A DNA stretch of 64,000 nucleotides from an uncultured Clostridia bacterium (GCA_947632025.1 CANRNN010000002.1:1-64000), one strand, 5' to 3'. Positions 36,682 through 44,574 are shown, counted from the first letter of the stretch. A program made the numbers and translations. The notes: a model not told the origin generated them from the sequence alone.

Positions 36682-37082
36682 TTTAGAAACCTCCTGAATG
36701 TAATGAATTTTGAGCTTCCCGTGCGTATTACAGGCATTCGGAGCGCACAGGCAGTCATAGCATAGTCCGCTACTTATATGATACCAAATCAAGCAGAAAA
36801 AATAAAGTGGTTAAAGTTACAAATATTGCGTTACCTCTTTATGTATTTTCACTAATGCTGACAAAAATTTAACTAAAAAACTAACTTTATATCGGCATTT
36901 TGCACAAAAAAACCTTAATTTTCTATCTTTCCGAACAATTCGGAAAAAATTTTTGGCATTTCATACAAAACGCCCGATATTGTTTTGGTGATTTTAACAC
37001 ATCATATAGTATTTTCGACGGTAAATGCCCACATTTCTTATGTATTCTGCATAAAACACCCATGAAAACGAATACATTTTAG
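36682..37082. other. AT-rich intergenic region, no gene seen
   Basis: About 400 bp upstream of msmK, strongly AT-rich with several homopolymer runs. A 60-codon ORF at 36900-37082 has no ribosome binding site and an atypical composition, so I do not call it. Repeat element A begins directly after. Confidence 0.5.
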
Positions 37083-37324
37083 AGCGGCGGGTCGCCGCTG
37101 ACAGTTCGCTTCTCACCGTGACGAAAGATTATAACAGTATTGCGCGAGAATATTGCAGACGATTTTCAGGCGCAAGCTCTGAACCTTATTACCCGCAAGT
37201 GATTTATCCGTAATAACTCACGTTTGATAACCGTCCACTATATTCTCGCGTAATTATCTTATAAGTTTTCGTCACGGCGCGAAGCGAACGCCCGCGGCGG
37301 CAGCCGCTCTAACCTCTAACTTCT
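37083..37324. repeat. Dispersed inverted-repeat element, copy A
   Basis: About 240 bp. The left end AGCGGCGGGTCGCCGCTGAC... and the reverse complement of the right end AGCGGCTGCCGCCGCGGGC... are imperfect inverted repeats of about 80 bp, both containing GTTCGCTTC, a CCGTGACGAAA block and a core TTGCGCGAGAATATTG-like sequence. The right end passes into CTCTAACCTCTAACTTCT. Same family as elements B (43572), C (55911) and, at the ends, D (42492). No coding capacity; MITE-like in form, with no transposase in the window. Confidence 0.8.
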
Positions 37325-37342
37325 AATAGAAGGAGCAAAATT

Positions 37343-37786
37343 ATGAGAAGATCTTATCGTATCAAAACTACCCTTGTCGGGGTGCTTTTCGTTATGCTCG
37401 CGGCAGTTTGGCTTGTGCTGAAATTCGTCGTAAGCCCGAAAACAGGCGCGTCGGGCGCGACTAACGCCGAGCGCGTGGAGTATATCGAATCCTTCGGCTG
37501 GGACGCCGAATCCGTTCCAAGCGAGGTGCGCGAGGTGAGAATACCTCCGCGCTTCGACGACGCGTATAAACAATACAACGCCCTCCAGAAACAACAGGGC
37601 TTCGACCTCACAAAATACTGCGCCTGCTACGCTCAAAAGTATACCTACCGCCTGAATAACTACGACGGCGGCGACCCCGTCGTCCCCATAAACGCCAACC
37701 TCCTCGTCGTCGACGGAAAAATAGTCGCAGCAGATATCTCCTCCGCCGAAGCTAACGGATTCGTCACGGTCCTCGTCAAAAAATGA
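37343..37786 (+). CDS. DUF4830 domain-containing protein
   Basis: 147 aa. A signal-anchor TM (residues 10-30, TLVGVLFVMLAAVWLVLKFVV) is followed by the DUF4830 pattern: RVEYIESFGWDAESVPSEVREVRIPPRFDDAYKQYNALQKQQGFDLTKY, then KYTYRLNNYDGGDPVVPINANLLVVDGKIVAADISS. The family's function is unknown; it is common in Clostridia. The start follows AGAAGGAGCAAAATT, 18 bp after repeat A. A separate promoter serves the next gene. Confidence 0.85.
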   Translation: MRRSYRIKTTLVGVLFVMLAAVWLVLKFVVSPKTGASGATNAERVEYIESFGWDAESVPSEVREVRIPPRFDDAYKQYNALQKQQGFDLTKYCACYAQKYTYRLNNYDGGDPVVPINANLLVVDGKIVAADISSAEANGFVTVLVKK

Positions 37787-37790
37787 CCCG

Positions 37791-37819
37791 TTGACATCGG
37801 CTCGTTTTTGTAGTACAAT
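37791..37819 (+). promoter_or_regulatory. Promoter of the transglutaminase-like lipoprotein gene
   Basis: TTGACA (37791-37796), 17 bp, TACAAT (37814-37819), 34 bp before the start codon. Confidence 0.8.
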
Positions 37820-37852
37820 ATTATAGGAATATAAAATCGGAGGTCCAATATA

Positions 37853-39016
37853 ATGGAACGTAAACATACGCTCGCTTTCTTTGCCGGAACAGCTGCCGCG
37901 CTCACACTTGCGGGCTGCACCGCTTTCCCAATGCGGGAAGAGCCTTCGCGGGATAATGAAAGCAGCGATATAGTATTTTCTTTCGAGAGCCGCCAAAGCT
38001 CCCCGAATCAGGAAAGCACCGCAGACTCAAATTCAAATTCGGATACTGCGGATACAAGCACAGGCGGCACTACGACTCCGTCCGGCAGCACTACGTTTTC
38101 GGATACCGAAAGCGTTCCCGAAGAAAAAGATTATTTCTACGCCGTAAATCTCGGAGCGGGGAATGAATGCGGCTTTTCGTTCGAGGGAAATACCGTCACC
38201 GTAAAGCTCCGACCCGACGGCGATATAAAAAATATCTGCTTTTCAAAGACCCCGACATATACCGAACAGGACGGATTCCTCACAGCTTCGTTTTCCGTGC
38301 CGAAAAAGTCGGGATATTTCAATATCTACGCCGACGACGCGGAAAGCACTCACAATATACGGCTCAAAATGACAGGCGGCAGGATAGAGTTTCCCGATGT
38401 TTCGGATATCGTAAGGGGAAATTCCGATATAGCCGAAAATCCCGTAAGCCTTACGTTCGCACAGACCGCGAGATATATCACCGAAAGCGGCTCCGAAAAG
38501 GGCGCGGACGATATCCTGCGGCAGGTAAAGGAGCTTTCCGATAATATCTGCGCGGGAATTACGAGCGAGTACGGCAAGCTCCGCGCCATATCCGACTGGG
38601 TCGCGGATAATATCTATTACGACCACGCGGGCTACGACAGAAACGACCCGCGCACGGTCACTCTTGAATATATGCTGAAAACTCACGGCGGCATATGCGG
38701 CGGCTACGCGACGTTTACGTCCGCGCTCTGCGAAGCGCAGGGCATCTATTGCGTAAACATCATAGGCGAGGCGATAAACACCGACCGCTGCTTCGCGGAG
38801 CTTAAGCGCGGCGAACATCACGAGTGGAATTACGCCGTCGTCGACGGGCGCGGCGTATGGGTGGATTCGGGCTGGAATTCCTACAACTCCCTGAAAAACG
38901 GTTCGTCCTACGACTACCGCGGCACAACGCCGTTTTACTTCGATACGGGAAGCGAGATATTCGCGCTGGACCATAAAGCGATCTCCGCGCAGCTCAGAGA
39001 TTATTTCGCGGAATGA
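37853..39016 (+). CDS. Lipoprotein with transglutaminase-like domain
   Basis: 387 aa. Signal peptide with lipobox LAGC, Cys22, then a Ser/Thr/Asp-rich linker to about residue 80. The C-terminal half is a transglutaminase/protease-like fold with a complete triad: Cys in GGICGGYATFTSALCEAQGI, His in HHEWNYAVVDG, Asp in VWVDSGWNS. The N-terminal part of the outer region is beta-rich. Likely anchored outside the membrane; peptidase or cross-linking activity on cell-surface proteins is possible. A PHP phosphatase gene follows 16 bp downstream. Confidence 0.88.
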   Translation: MERKHTLAFFAGTAAALTLAGCTAFPMREEPSRDNESSDIVFSFESRQSSPNQESTADSNSNSDTADTSTGGTTTPSGSTTFSDTESVPEEKDYFYAVNLGAGNECGFSFEGNTVTVKLRPDGDIKNICFSKTPTYTEQDGFLTASFSVPKKSGYFNIYADDAESTHNIRLKMTGGRIEFPDVSDIVRGNSDIAENPVSLTFAQTARYITESGSEKGADDILRQVKELSDNICAGITSEYGKLRAISDWVADNIYYDHAGYDRNDPRTVTLEYMLKTHGGICGGYATFTSALCEAQGIYCVNIIGEAINTDRCFAELKRGEHHEWNYAVVDGRGVWVDSGWNSYNSLKNGSSYDYRGTTPFYFDTGSEIFALDHKAISAQLRDYFAE

Positions 39017-39031
39017 AAGGACGTTTTCAAA

Positions 39032-39820
39032 ATGATAAAAGCCGACTGCCATACACATTCGTCGTTTTCAAGCGACAGCGAAGAACCGCTGTCCGAGATG
39101 ATAAGCGCGGCGCGCGAAAAGGGACTTCAGACGCTCTGCCTTACCGAGCATATGGACTTCGATTATCCGACGGGAGAATTCCTGCTTGATACAAAGTCCT
39201 ACCGTGAAAAACTGTTTTCTCTGCGCGGGGAAAATCCCGATATTGAAATTCTGTTCGGCGTGGAGCTGGGACTTATGGACTGCCTCGCGCCAAGGCTTCG
39301 CGAATACGTCAAAGCGTGGGATTTCGATTTCATAATAGGCTCGTCGCATATGGTGGACGGCGTCGACCCGTACTATCCCGAATATTTCGCACAGCACGGC
39401 GGCAGAAACGGCATACTCCGCTATTTCGAGAGCATTCTCGCAAACGTCAGGGCGTTTGATGATTTCGACGTTTACGGGCATCTTGATTACGTCGTGAGAT
39501 ACTCCCCCGAAAAGGGCTACGACCCCGCCGATTTTCGGGAAATTATCGACGTGATATTAAAACTCCTTATCTCAAAGGGAAAGGGTATCGAGATAAATAC
39601 CGCGGGAATAAAAAGCGGTCTTGGATACGTCCACCCGCACGAGTTTATTCTTAAACGTTACAGAGAGCTTGGCGGGGAGATAGTCACCGTGGGCTCGGAC
39701 GCCCACGACCGCGCGAGAGTCGCCGCCGATTTCGCCGAAGCGGAAAAAGCCCTGAAAGCCGCAGGTTTCGACCGCTACGCCGTGTTCCGCCAAAGAAAAG
39801 CCGAGTTCAGAAAATTATGA
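39032..39820 (+). CDS. hisK: PHP-domain histidinol-phosphatase family protein
   Basis: 262 aa. The PHP metal motifs are in order: DCHTHSSFSSDSEEPLSEM (HxH), LCLTEHMDF (EH), FGVELGLMD, IIGSSHMVDG (SSH), YGHLDYVVRY (HLD) and TVGSDAHDRARV (SDAH). These coordinate the trinuclear centre of histidinol-phosphatase HisK, the last-but-one phosphatase step of histidine synthesis; relatives act on other phosphoesters, so the exact substrate is not certain. The start follows AAAGGACGTTTTCAAA. Confidence 0.9.
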   Translation: MIKADCHTHSSFSSDSEEPLSEMISAAREKGLQTLCLTEHMDFDYPTGEFLLDTKSYREKLFSLRGENPDIEILFGVELGLMDCLAPRLREYVKAWDFDFIIGSSHMVDGVDPYYPEYFAQHGGRNGILRYFESILANVRAFDDFDVYGHLDYVVRYSPEKGYDPADFREIIDVILKLLISKGKGIEINTAGIKSGLGYVHPHEFILKRYRELGGEIVTVGSDAHDRARVAADFAEAEKALKAAGFDRYAVFRQRKAEFRKL

Positions 39821-39906
39821 CCCCTCTTCGTCAAAAAATAAACGCTTTTTTACATAGATTTTCATAGTTGATTTTGTGCATTGTGCCTAAAAATTGCAAT
39901 ACCTAC

Positions 39907-39935
39907 TTGCAAAAATTTGAAAAATGTGATAATAT
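39907..39935 (+). promoter_or_regulatory. hpf promoter
   Basis: TTGCAA (39907-39912), 17 bp, TAATAT (39930-39935). A ribosome binding site ACGGAGGGAACATCATA precedes the start at 40001. Confidence 0.7.
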
Positions 39936-40000
39936 ATGTGTAGAGGAGTACGATAAGTAATTCGTATTCCTCAATATTCGACTACGGAGGGAACATCATA

Positions 40001-40519
40001 ATGAAAGTTACCATCACCGCGAAAAAATTGAACATCTCTCAGGCGTTCAGCGATTACGCCGAGAAAAGGCTGAACACAAAGCTCGACAGATTCTTCCCCG
40101 AAGAGGCGGACGCGAAGATCACCCTCGAAGAACGCCGCGATATGATGCTTGTGGAGCTTACCGTTATGTATAACGGAATGATCTACCGCGCGGAACAGTC
40201 CGCTAAGGATAAGAACGATGCCCTCGACGTTACCGTCGACCGCATTATACGCCAGATAAGAAAACAAAAGACTAAAGTCGAAAAAAGCCTGCGCGCAGGC
40301 GCTTTCACGGGGCTTGAACCGGAAACCGAGGAGAGCGATTACGAGGTCATTCGCTATAAGAGCTTCGCGCTGCGCCCGATGACCGTCGACGAGGCTATAC
40401 TCCAGATGAACCTGCTCGACCATAAGTTCTTTATGTTCCGCAACGCCGAAACAAATACCATAAACGTGGTCTATAAGCGCGACGAGGGAAACTATTCCGT
40501 GCTTGTCCCCGAAGAGTGA
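40001..40519 (+). CDS. hpf: Ribosome hibernation promoting factor, long form
   Basis: 172 aa. The N-terminal domain (residues 1-100, KVTITAKKLNISQAFSDYAEKRLNTKLDRFFPEEADAKITLEERRDMMLVELTVMYNGMIYRAEQSAKDKNDALDVTVDRIIRQIRKQK) binds the 30S subunit. The C-terminal domain (about 118-172, EVIRYKSFALRPMTVDEAILQMNLLDHKFFMFRNAETNTINVVYKRDEGNYSVLVPE) dimerises two ribosomes into 100S particles. Length and both domains mark the long Firmicute form. Single gene with its own promoter. Confidence 0.97.
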   Translation: MKVTITAKKLNISQAFSDYAEKRLNTKLDRFFPEEADAKITLEERRDMMLVELTVMYNGMIYRAEQSAKDKNDALDVTVDRIIRQIRKQKTKVEKSLRAGAFTGLEPETEESDYEVIRYKSFALRPMTVDEAILQMNLLDHKFFMFRNAETNTINVVYKRDEGNYSVLVPEE

Positions 40520-40603
40520 GATAACAGCTTTTTATGACCGCCGTCATTTTGTGAGCTTTGCGGCTTTTTCTTTTTGATGCTGCCGCTTTTTTAAGGAGAG
40601 CCT

Positions 40604-41128
40604 ATGCCTGTGTCGGATAAAAACGCGCTCGGACGTGTGCTGATGATATCAAAGACCGTGTATTCGTCGGTAAAGAATGAAATTCAGCCGGATAATACCG
40701 TCGCGGCGCTTGACCTGCTTTCGGCGGCTCTCTCACATATCGGCAGCGCGGACGCGCCGCTGCGCTCGCTGCTCGGAGAGCTTAAGCGCGGACTGCGTTC
40801 CTCGAACAGGGAGTTTTACCCGAACGTCAAAAAGTTTTTCAAGCCGCTCTACCCGCCGTTCGAGTTCGATATGGAAAAAGCTCGTAAACACGTCCCCGCC
40901 GTTATCTACGGCAACGACAAGATATGCGAAAAGCTCGTCAGGGGAGAGAACGACAAAGCAAAATCAATGTGTTCGGCTATGGCAAGCTATCCGGGGTTTA
41001 TCTTCGGCGAGTTTGAGGAGCTTTCGGACGAGCAGTTCTACGACCTCGTTTTCGGTTATTATCCCAAGCTCTATGAGGAGGACTTTATGGAGGAAATGCG
41101 CGGGCTTTTCACCGAAAAAGCCCAATGA
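40604..41128 (+). CDS. Hypothetical protein (174 aa)
   Basis: 174 aa and not recognised. No TM segment or signal. Predominantly helical, with the segments LGRVLMISKTVYSSVKNEI, VAALDLLSAALSHI and a region PPFEFDMEKARKHVPAVIYGNDKICEKLVRGENDKAKSMCSAMASYPGF. The start follows TTAAGGAGAGCCT. Its translated overlap in another frame (40677-41147) is a shadow. It is followed by a strong terminator, so it is the end of its unit. Confidence 0.7.
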   Translation: MPVSDKNALGRVLMISKTVYSSVKNEIQPDNTVAALDLLSAALSHIGSADAPLRSLLGELKRGLRSSNREFYPNVKKFFKPLYPPFEFDMEKARKHVPAVIYGNDKICEKLVRGENDKAKSMCSAMASYPGFIFGEFEELSDEQFYDLVFGYYPKLYEEDFMEEMRGLFTEKAQ

Positions 41129-41160
41129 CCCCAATGTGACCGAATGATACGATAAACAAT

Positions 41161-41189
41161 AAAACCGCGGTTTCTGCCGCGGTTTTTTT
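41161..41189 (+). terminator. Terminator between convergent genes
   Basis: AAACCGCGG, 6-nt loop TTTCTG, CCGCGGTTTTTTT. Ends the 174-aa gene; the convergent DUF4026 gene stops 5 bp further. Confidence 0.9.
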
Positions 41190-41193
41190 AGGT

Positions 41194-42477
41194 TTAATCT
41201 TCAAGGAGATATACTTCGTTCGGGGAAATAGAACCTTCGGGCGTTAAAATAATCCAGTCGGTAATGTCCTCAACGCCGAAAACTCCCTCGTCGCCCTTGT
41301 GCATTGACGCTACGTCATACGGGTCCTGAGTAAGTTTTGCGCGGAATTTCTCTCCCTCAAATCCCACAAGCTCGAACCAGATGTGTTCGCGGGAGTCTTC
41401 GCCCTCGCCGTGGTCGGTCACAAGACCAATCTTTATAAGTACCTTGTATTCGGGGTTTTCAAAAGCTTTTTTCGCATAATCAAACCGCTCCATAGCAAGT
41501 GCTTTCATGCGGTTGGTTTCTGCGGTGCTGAAAAAGTATACGGGATTATTTCCCCACAAATCGTTAAGTTCGGACACTTTTATCAGCTTGCCTTTATCCT
41601 TTTCATTCGGAGATGCAATGAAAATAGGCGAAGTGCGGGAATTGTGACCGCTTTCTCTGTCCTTTGCGCCGCCGAGTTCAAGTTTCTTGTACTCGCCAAG
41701 CGCTTCCGTCCACGGGCGGCATACCGCCAGAACGGGTACCTGCCCGCCAAGCAAGCCGATAAACGCAAGCTGGGTTTTATAGTCGAAACTGCCGACGTTG
41801 TCGATAAGATACGCCGCATACGCCGAAATAAGGTGGTAGTGGTTCTGATAATTTTCCCTGTCCGAGCCTAAAATTTCAAGCTCTGTAAGCCCGCACCTGC
41901 ACAGTCCGTGAGTATGTAACCACACCTCGTTCGACTTTTCCGCGGGAATGACCTGCACTGTAAACAAATTGTTCGGAGCGGGTTCTACGTTGGATTTTGC
42001 CGCAAGCATTACCCACTTCGGCGGGAAAATTTTCTCCTGACTTTCGTCCATATATCCGAGGAAATCGGGCAAAGCCGCCGCCGCGATTTTAAGCTGGAGA
42101 TGGAAATCCTTTTTCGGTTCACCCGTGAATTTCATAATAATATCCATGGCGAATTTTGTTTTTCTAAGCCGTTCTGCCTCTTCGGGAGAGAAGCCCCTTA
42201 GCGTCTGAAACATAAAATCGGGAATTTCAAACGGGTGCGGACCAAACCGAACGTCATAATCCTTACCGCCGTATTTCAAGCGCATTTCGAGAACGCCCTC
42301 GCTTTCCTTAAAGCCCGACTCTACGACTTCTACGCCGTCGATAGCTTTCACTTTGTCGACCATGGCGTCGGGTTTTCCGAAATTCTTATTGTCGTCGGTG
42401 AGCGCGAGAAGATACGAGCTTTCCTCCCAGTATCCGAGCGGCTGTTCCATAAGTTGTTTCTTTTTTATACCAAACAT
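41194..42477 (-). CDS. DUF4026 and DUF2314 domain protein
   Basis: 427 aa. Residues 1-250 fit DUF4026 (ESSYLLALTDDNKNFG, VEVVESGFKESEGVLEMRLKYGGKDYDVRFGPHPFEIPDFMF, LHTHGLCRCGLTELEILG). The last 85 residues look like DUF2314 (EHIWFELVGFEGEKFRAKLTQDPYDVASMHKGDEGVFGVEDITDWIILTPEG). No signal or TM; cytoplasmic. Repeat element D separates it from the suppressor-of-fused gene behind it, and its own ribosome binding site GAAGGAGTATATT lies at the element's edge. The function of neither domain is established. Confidence 0.8.
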   Translation of the reverse strand: MFGIKKKQLMEQPLGYWEESSYLLALTDDNKNFGKPDAMVDKVKAIDGVEVVESGFKESEGVLEMRLKYGGKDYDVRFGPHPFEIPDFMFQTLRGFSPEEAERLRKTKFAMDIIMKFTGEPKKDFHLQLKIAAAALPDFLGYMDESQEKIFPPKWVMLAAKSNVEPAPNNLFTVQVIPAEKSNEVWLHTHGLCRCGLTELEILGSDRENYQNHYHLISAYAAYLIDNVGSFDYKTQLAFIGLLGGQVPVLAVCRPWTEALGEYKKLELGGAKDRESGHNSRTSPIFIASPNEKDKGKLIKVSELNDLWGNNPVYFFSTAETNRMKALAMERFDYAKKAFENPEYKVLIKIGLVTDHGEGEDSREHIWFELVGFEGEKFRAKLTQDPYDVASMHKGDEGVFGVEDITDWIILTPEGSISPNEVYLLED

Positions 42478-42491
42478 AATATACTCCTTCG

Positions 42492-42690
42492 CAATTAGAG
42501 ATTAGAGATTAGATGTTAGAGGTTAGATTATAAGGTACGTTCGCTGGCGCGAACGATTTAAATGCCTACGGCAAGACTTCACACGGCAAAGTCTTTCGTC
42601 CGTAATAATTTCTTGCGAAGCAATCAAAATCGACCGCCGCAGGCGGGCGTTCTTTGTAATCTAACTTCTTACCTCTAACCTCTGACTTCT
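42492..42690. repeat. Dispersed repeat element, copy D
   Basis: It fills the gap between the DUF4026 gene's ribosome binding site and the stop codon of the suppressor-of-fused gene. Left end: five heptamers of the type TTAGAGN (ATTAGAG ATTAGAG ATTAGAT GTTAGAG GTTAGAT). Right end in inverse: AATCTAACTTCTTACCTCTAACC... The inner part shares CGCCGCAGGCGGGCGTTC with the ends of A and B but not the GCGAGAATATT core. Therefore a related, possibly divergent, member of the same family. Confidence 0.7.
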
Positions 42691-43326
42691 TTAAAACCAA
42701 ACCAACGACTTGCGCTTGTAGTCCGTAACGTCGCTTCCGAGTTTCTTGTACATATCCGCTACAGCGTCGCGGGTTTTGAGCTTACAGAGCTTTTTAAGCT
42801 CCGCGTCCGTCATACCGATAAGCTCTATAAACTCAACCTTGCCGTTGGGGGTGTCGATAGTGTTGACGGACGGGTCGTTTATGCAGATAAATCCCGTTAT
42901 TTTGGACTTCTGCTTTGAGTCGATACCCGTTTTCTGACCCGTGTATATGTACTCGTTGTTCCGGAAAATATCGCCGCTGTTGAACGTGATACGCGCTATC
43001 GCCTGCATTATGCCGCAGATACAGCGGATCTCATTTTCCTCGTTTTCGTAGTTGTCCTTTTTCAGCTTGAACGTAAGCTCGTAGCCGTAGCCGCTTACGG
43101 CGGGGTCGTCCGTTTGCTTTTCGTAAAGCTCCGACAGCCCGTAGCTTATGAAGTGCCAGAAATCTCCGCCGTCATAAACGCTTATCCCGTCCAGCGGGTC
43201 GTTTCCGCCCAGAGCCCAGCTTACAAGCGTTCCGTAATGCTTCGGTTCGGTCTGATTGGGGTAGATCCTGAGAAATTCCGCGGTTATGGCGTCCCAGCCC
43301 GCGCAGTTTGTTTCTGTTTCCGACAT
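42691..43326 (-). CDS. Suppressor-of-fused (SUFU) domain protein
   Basis: 211 aa. The bacterial SUFU pattern is present: WDAITAEFLRIYPNQTEPKHYGTLVSWALGGNDPLDGISVYDGGDFWHFISYGLSELYEKQ, GYGYELTFKLKKDN, CGIMQAIARITFNSGDIFRNNEYI, and GKVEFIELIGMTDAELK. SUFU proteins occur as immunity partners in bacterial polymorphic toxin systems, though many are solitary. The ATG at 43326 has CAAGGAGGACATT; the open frame upstream to 43434 passes through the structured leader and is not used. A perfect SigA promoter and a terminator hairpin lie upstream. Confidence 0.9.
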   Translation of the reverse strand: MSETETNCAGWDAITAEFLRIYPNQTEPKHYGTLVSWALGGNDPLDGISVYDGGDFWHFISYGLSELYEKQTDDPAVSGYGYELTFKLKKDNYENEENEIRCICGIMQAIARITFNSGDIFRNNEYIYTGQKTGIDSKQKSKITGFICINDPSVNTIDTPNGKVEFIELIGMTDAELKKLCKLKTRDAVADMYKKLGSDVTDYKRKSLVWF

Positions 43327-43363
43327 AATGTCCTCCTTGGTTTTCTGCATTTTTCCGTAAATT

Positions 43364-43390
43364 AAAAAGTGCGCAGCCGAAGCCGCGCAC
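43364..43390 (-). terminator. Terminator-like hairpin in the SUFU gene leader
   Basis: On the minus strand GTGCGC GGC TTCG GCT GCGCAC followed by TTTTT, about 130-155 nt after the predicted +1 and 38 bp before the SUFU start codon. It is nested within a larger pairing: TGCATTTTTC (43401-43392) and GAAAAATGCA (43355-43346) on the transcript. Confidence 0.85.
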
Positions 43391-43520
43391 CGAAAAATGC
43401 AAAGCTCCACTGCTGCAACACAATTCGATACCATAAATGAAAGTATACGAAATCAGAGCATGCACTTTTACCAAAAAGGCATAAGCGTATACTTCATATG
43501 GCTGTATTGAATTGTGTTGC
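43391..43520 (-). ncRNA. Structured 5' leader or small RNA with a long imperfect hairpin
   Basis: The predicted transcript begins near 43520, at the first base of a 106-nt hairpin. The outer 12 bp are perfect (GCAACACAATTC 43415-43426 on the plus strand with 43509-43520). An inner GTATACG/CGTATAC stem with ATGAA/TTCAT flanks is interrupted by short bulges. A terminator hairpin follows. The whole makes a complete promoter-RNA-terminator unit of about 155 nt, or an attenuating leader for the SUFU gene. I considered 6S RNA (long bulged hairpin), but the conserved central bubble is not evident. Confidence 0.6.
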
Positions 43521-43527
43521 ATTTACT

Positions 43528-43556
43528 ATTATACCACATTTTTCTTTAATTGTCAA
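43528..43556 (-). promoter_or_regulatory. Perfect-consensus promoter of the SUFU leader
   Basis: On the minus strand TTGACA (43556-43551), 17 bp, TATAAT (43533-43528). Confidence 0.9.
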
Positions 43557-43571
43557 GCTTTTTGAGAAGTA

Positions 43572-43832
43572 AGAAGTTAGAGGTAAGAGCAGCTGCCGCC
43601 GCGGGCGTTCGGCAGCGTACCGCTGCCGGAAGTACGCTTCGCGCGTGGAAAAAAACTTATAATGCTATTGCGCGAGAATATTGTGGACGATTATAAAATT
43701 AAAAAATAAGAGGTCGACGATTTGTTTCGCCGACCTTTTTTATCTGTGAAAATTATCTTGAATATTCTCGCGCAATACTGTAATAAATCTTTATCTACGC
43801 GTGAAGCGTACTGTCAGCGGCGACCCGCCGCT
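43572..43832. repeat. Dispersed inverted-repeat element, copy B
   Basis: About 260 bp, in reverse orientation to copy A. The left end AGAAGTTAGAGGTAAGAG leads into GCTGCCGCCGCGGGCGTTCG, then CGCTTCGCGCGTGGA and the core TATTGCGCGAGAATATTGTG. The right end is the inverse of A's left end. An internal hairpin with a T-run (AGGTCG ... CGCCGACCTTTTTT, about 43710-43740) lies in the middle. The right end overlaps the last 38 bp of spo0A, so it encodes that protein's final residues and stop codon. Confidence 0.8.
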
Positions 43833-44574
43833 TGAATTTAAGGCGTAAATGGTCGGCGATAAGCGCGATGAATTCCGAATTCGTGGGCTTGCCCTTGGAA
43901 GTGTGTACCGTATAGCTGAAAATGTTCGTCAGAACATCAATGTCACCCCTGTCCCACGCTATTTCAATGGCGTGACGGATAGCCCGCTCAACGCGCGAGG
44001 AGGTGGTCTGGTACTGCTTCGCGACCGTTGGATAAAGCAGCTTTGTAATGCAGTTTATCATCTCGTCGTCCTTTACCGAAAGCATTATCGCCGTCCGCAG
44101 ATAGTGATAGCCCTTTATGTGGGCAGGTATCCCGACTTGGCGTATTATCTCGGTCACGGCACATTCAAGCTCGGTTTCGTCGGGAGCGTCGGGCTTCGTT
44201 TTAGGTATCCCGCACATAGAGTTTATCTTGCTCACCAGAAATTGAGGGTCGACGGGCTTTACCGTAAACGCCGCTCCCAGAGCCGCCGCTTCCCGTTCAA
44301 GCGCAGGGTCGGCGGAGTTGGAAACGATTATCACGTTCGGCACATATTTTTTCTCGGCTTTCAGCTTGCGTATCACCTCTATAGCGTCGCAGAACGGCAT
44401 CTTCGCTTCAAGCACAGCCGCGTCGGGACTTTCCGATTTTATCGAGTTCAACACCGAATTTCCGTCACAGCGCCTTGTCACCGCGTACATTCCCGCGTTC
44501 TTAAGCGCGCCCGCCCACGTCATACCGCAGTCGGCGGTGTCGTTTCCTATAAGTACTTTGATCTGATTCGTCAT
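43795..44574 (-). CDS. spo0A: Spo0A-family response regulator with Glu at the phospho-acceptor site
   Basis: 259 aa. The C-terminal DNA-binding domain is unmistakably Spo0A: VGIPAHIKGYHYLRTAIMLSV, ITKLLYPTVAKQYQTTSSRVERAIRHAIEIAWDRGDIDVLTNIFSYTVHTSKGKPTNSEFIALIADHLRLK. The receiver domain is degenerate: the acceptor Asp in the usual VLDIIMP is Glu56 (VLEAKMP), and one of the two pocket acids is Asn (GND for ADD). The conserved Ser and Lys (VSNS, VKP) remain. The ATG at 44574 has CAGGAGGAAAAA. Repeat B supplies the C-terminal residues RRVAADSTLHA, replacing the usual short tail. Confidence 0.92.
   Translation of the reverse strand: MTNQIKVLIGNDTADCGMTWAGALKNAGMYAVTRRCDGNSVLNSIKSESPDAAVLEAKMPFCDAIEVIRKLKAEKKYVPNVIIVSNSADPALEREAAALGAAFTVKPVDPQFLVSKINSMCGIPKTKPDAPDETELECAVTEIIRQVGIPAHIKGYHYLRTAIMLSVKDDEMINCITKLLYPTVAKQYQTTSSRVERAIRHAIEIAWDRGDIDVLTNIFSYTVHTSKGKPTNSEFIALIADHLRLKFKRRVAADSTLHA

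Noticed and set aside
36900-37082. 60-codon ORF in AT-rich DNA before repeat A
   Set aside because: No ribosome binding site and composition unlike all neighbouring genes.
42492-42530. Heptamer TTAGAGN repeats considered as a CRISPR-like array
   Set aside because: The units are contiguous with no spacers and mark the edge of a dispersed element.
43391-43520. 6S RNA in the SUFU leader
   Set aside because: The long bulged hairpin is suggestive, but I cannot identify the conserved central bubble, and a terminator and coding gene follow closely, so I keep it as an unnamed structured RNA.
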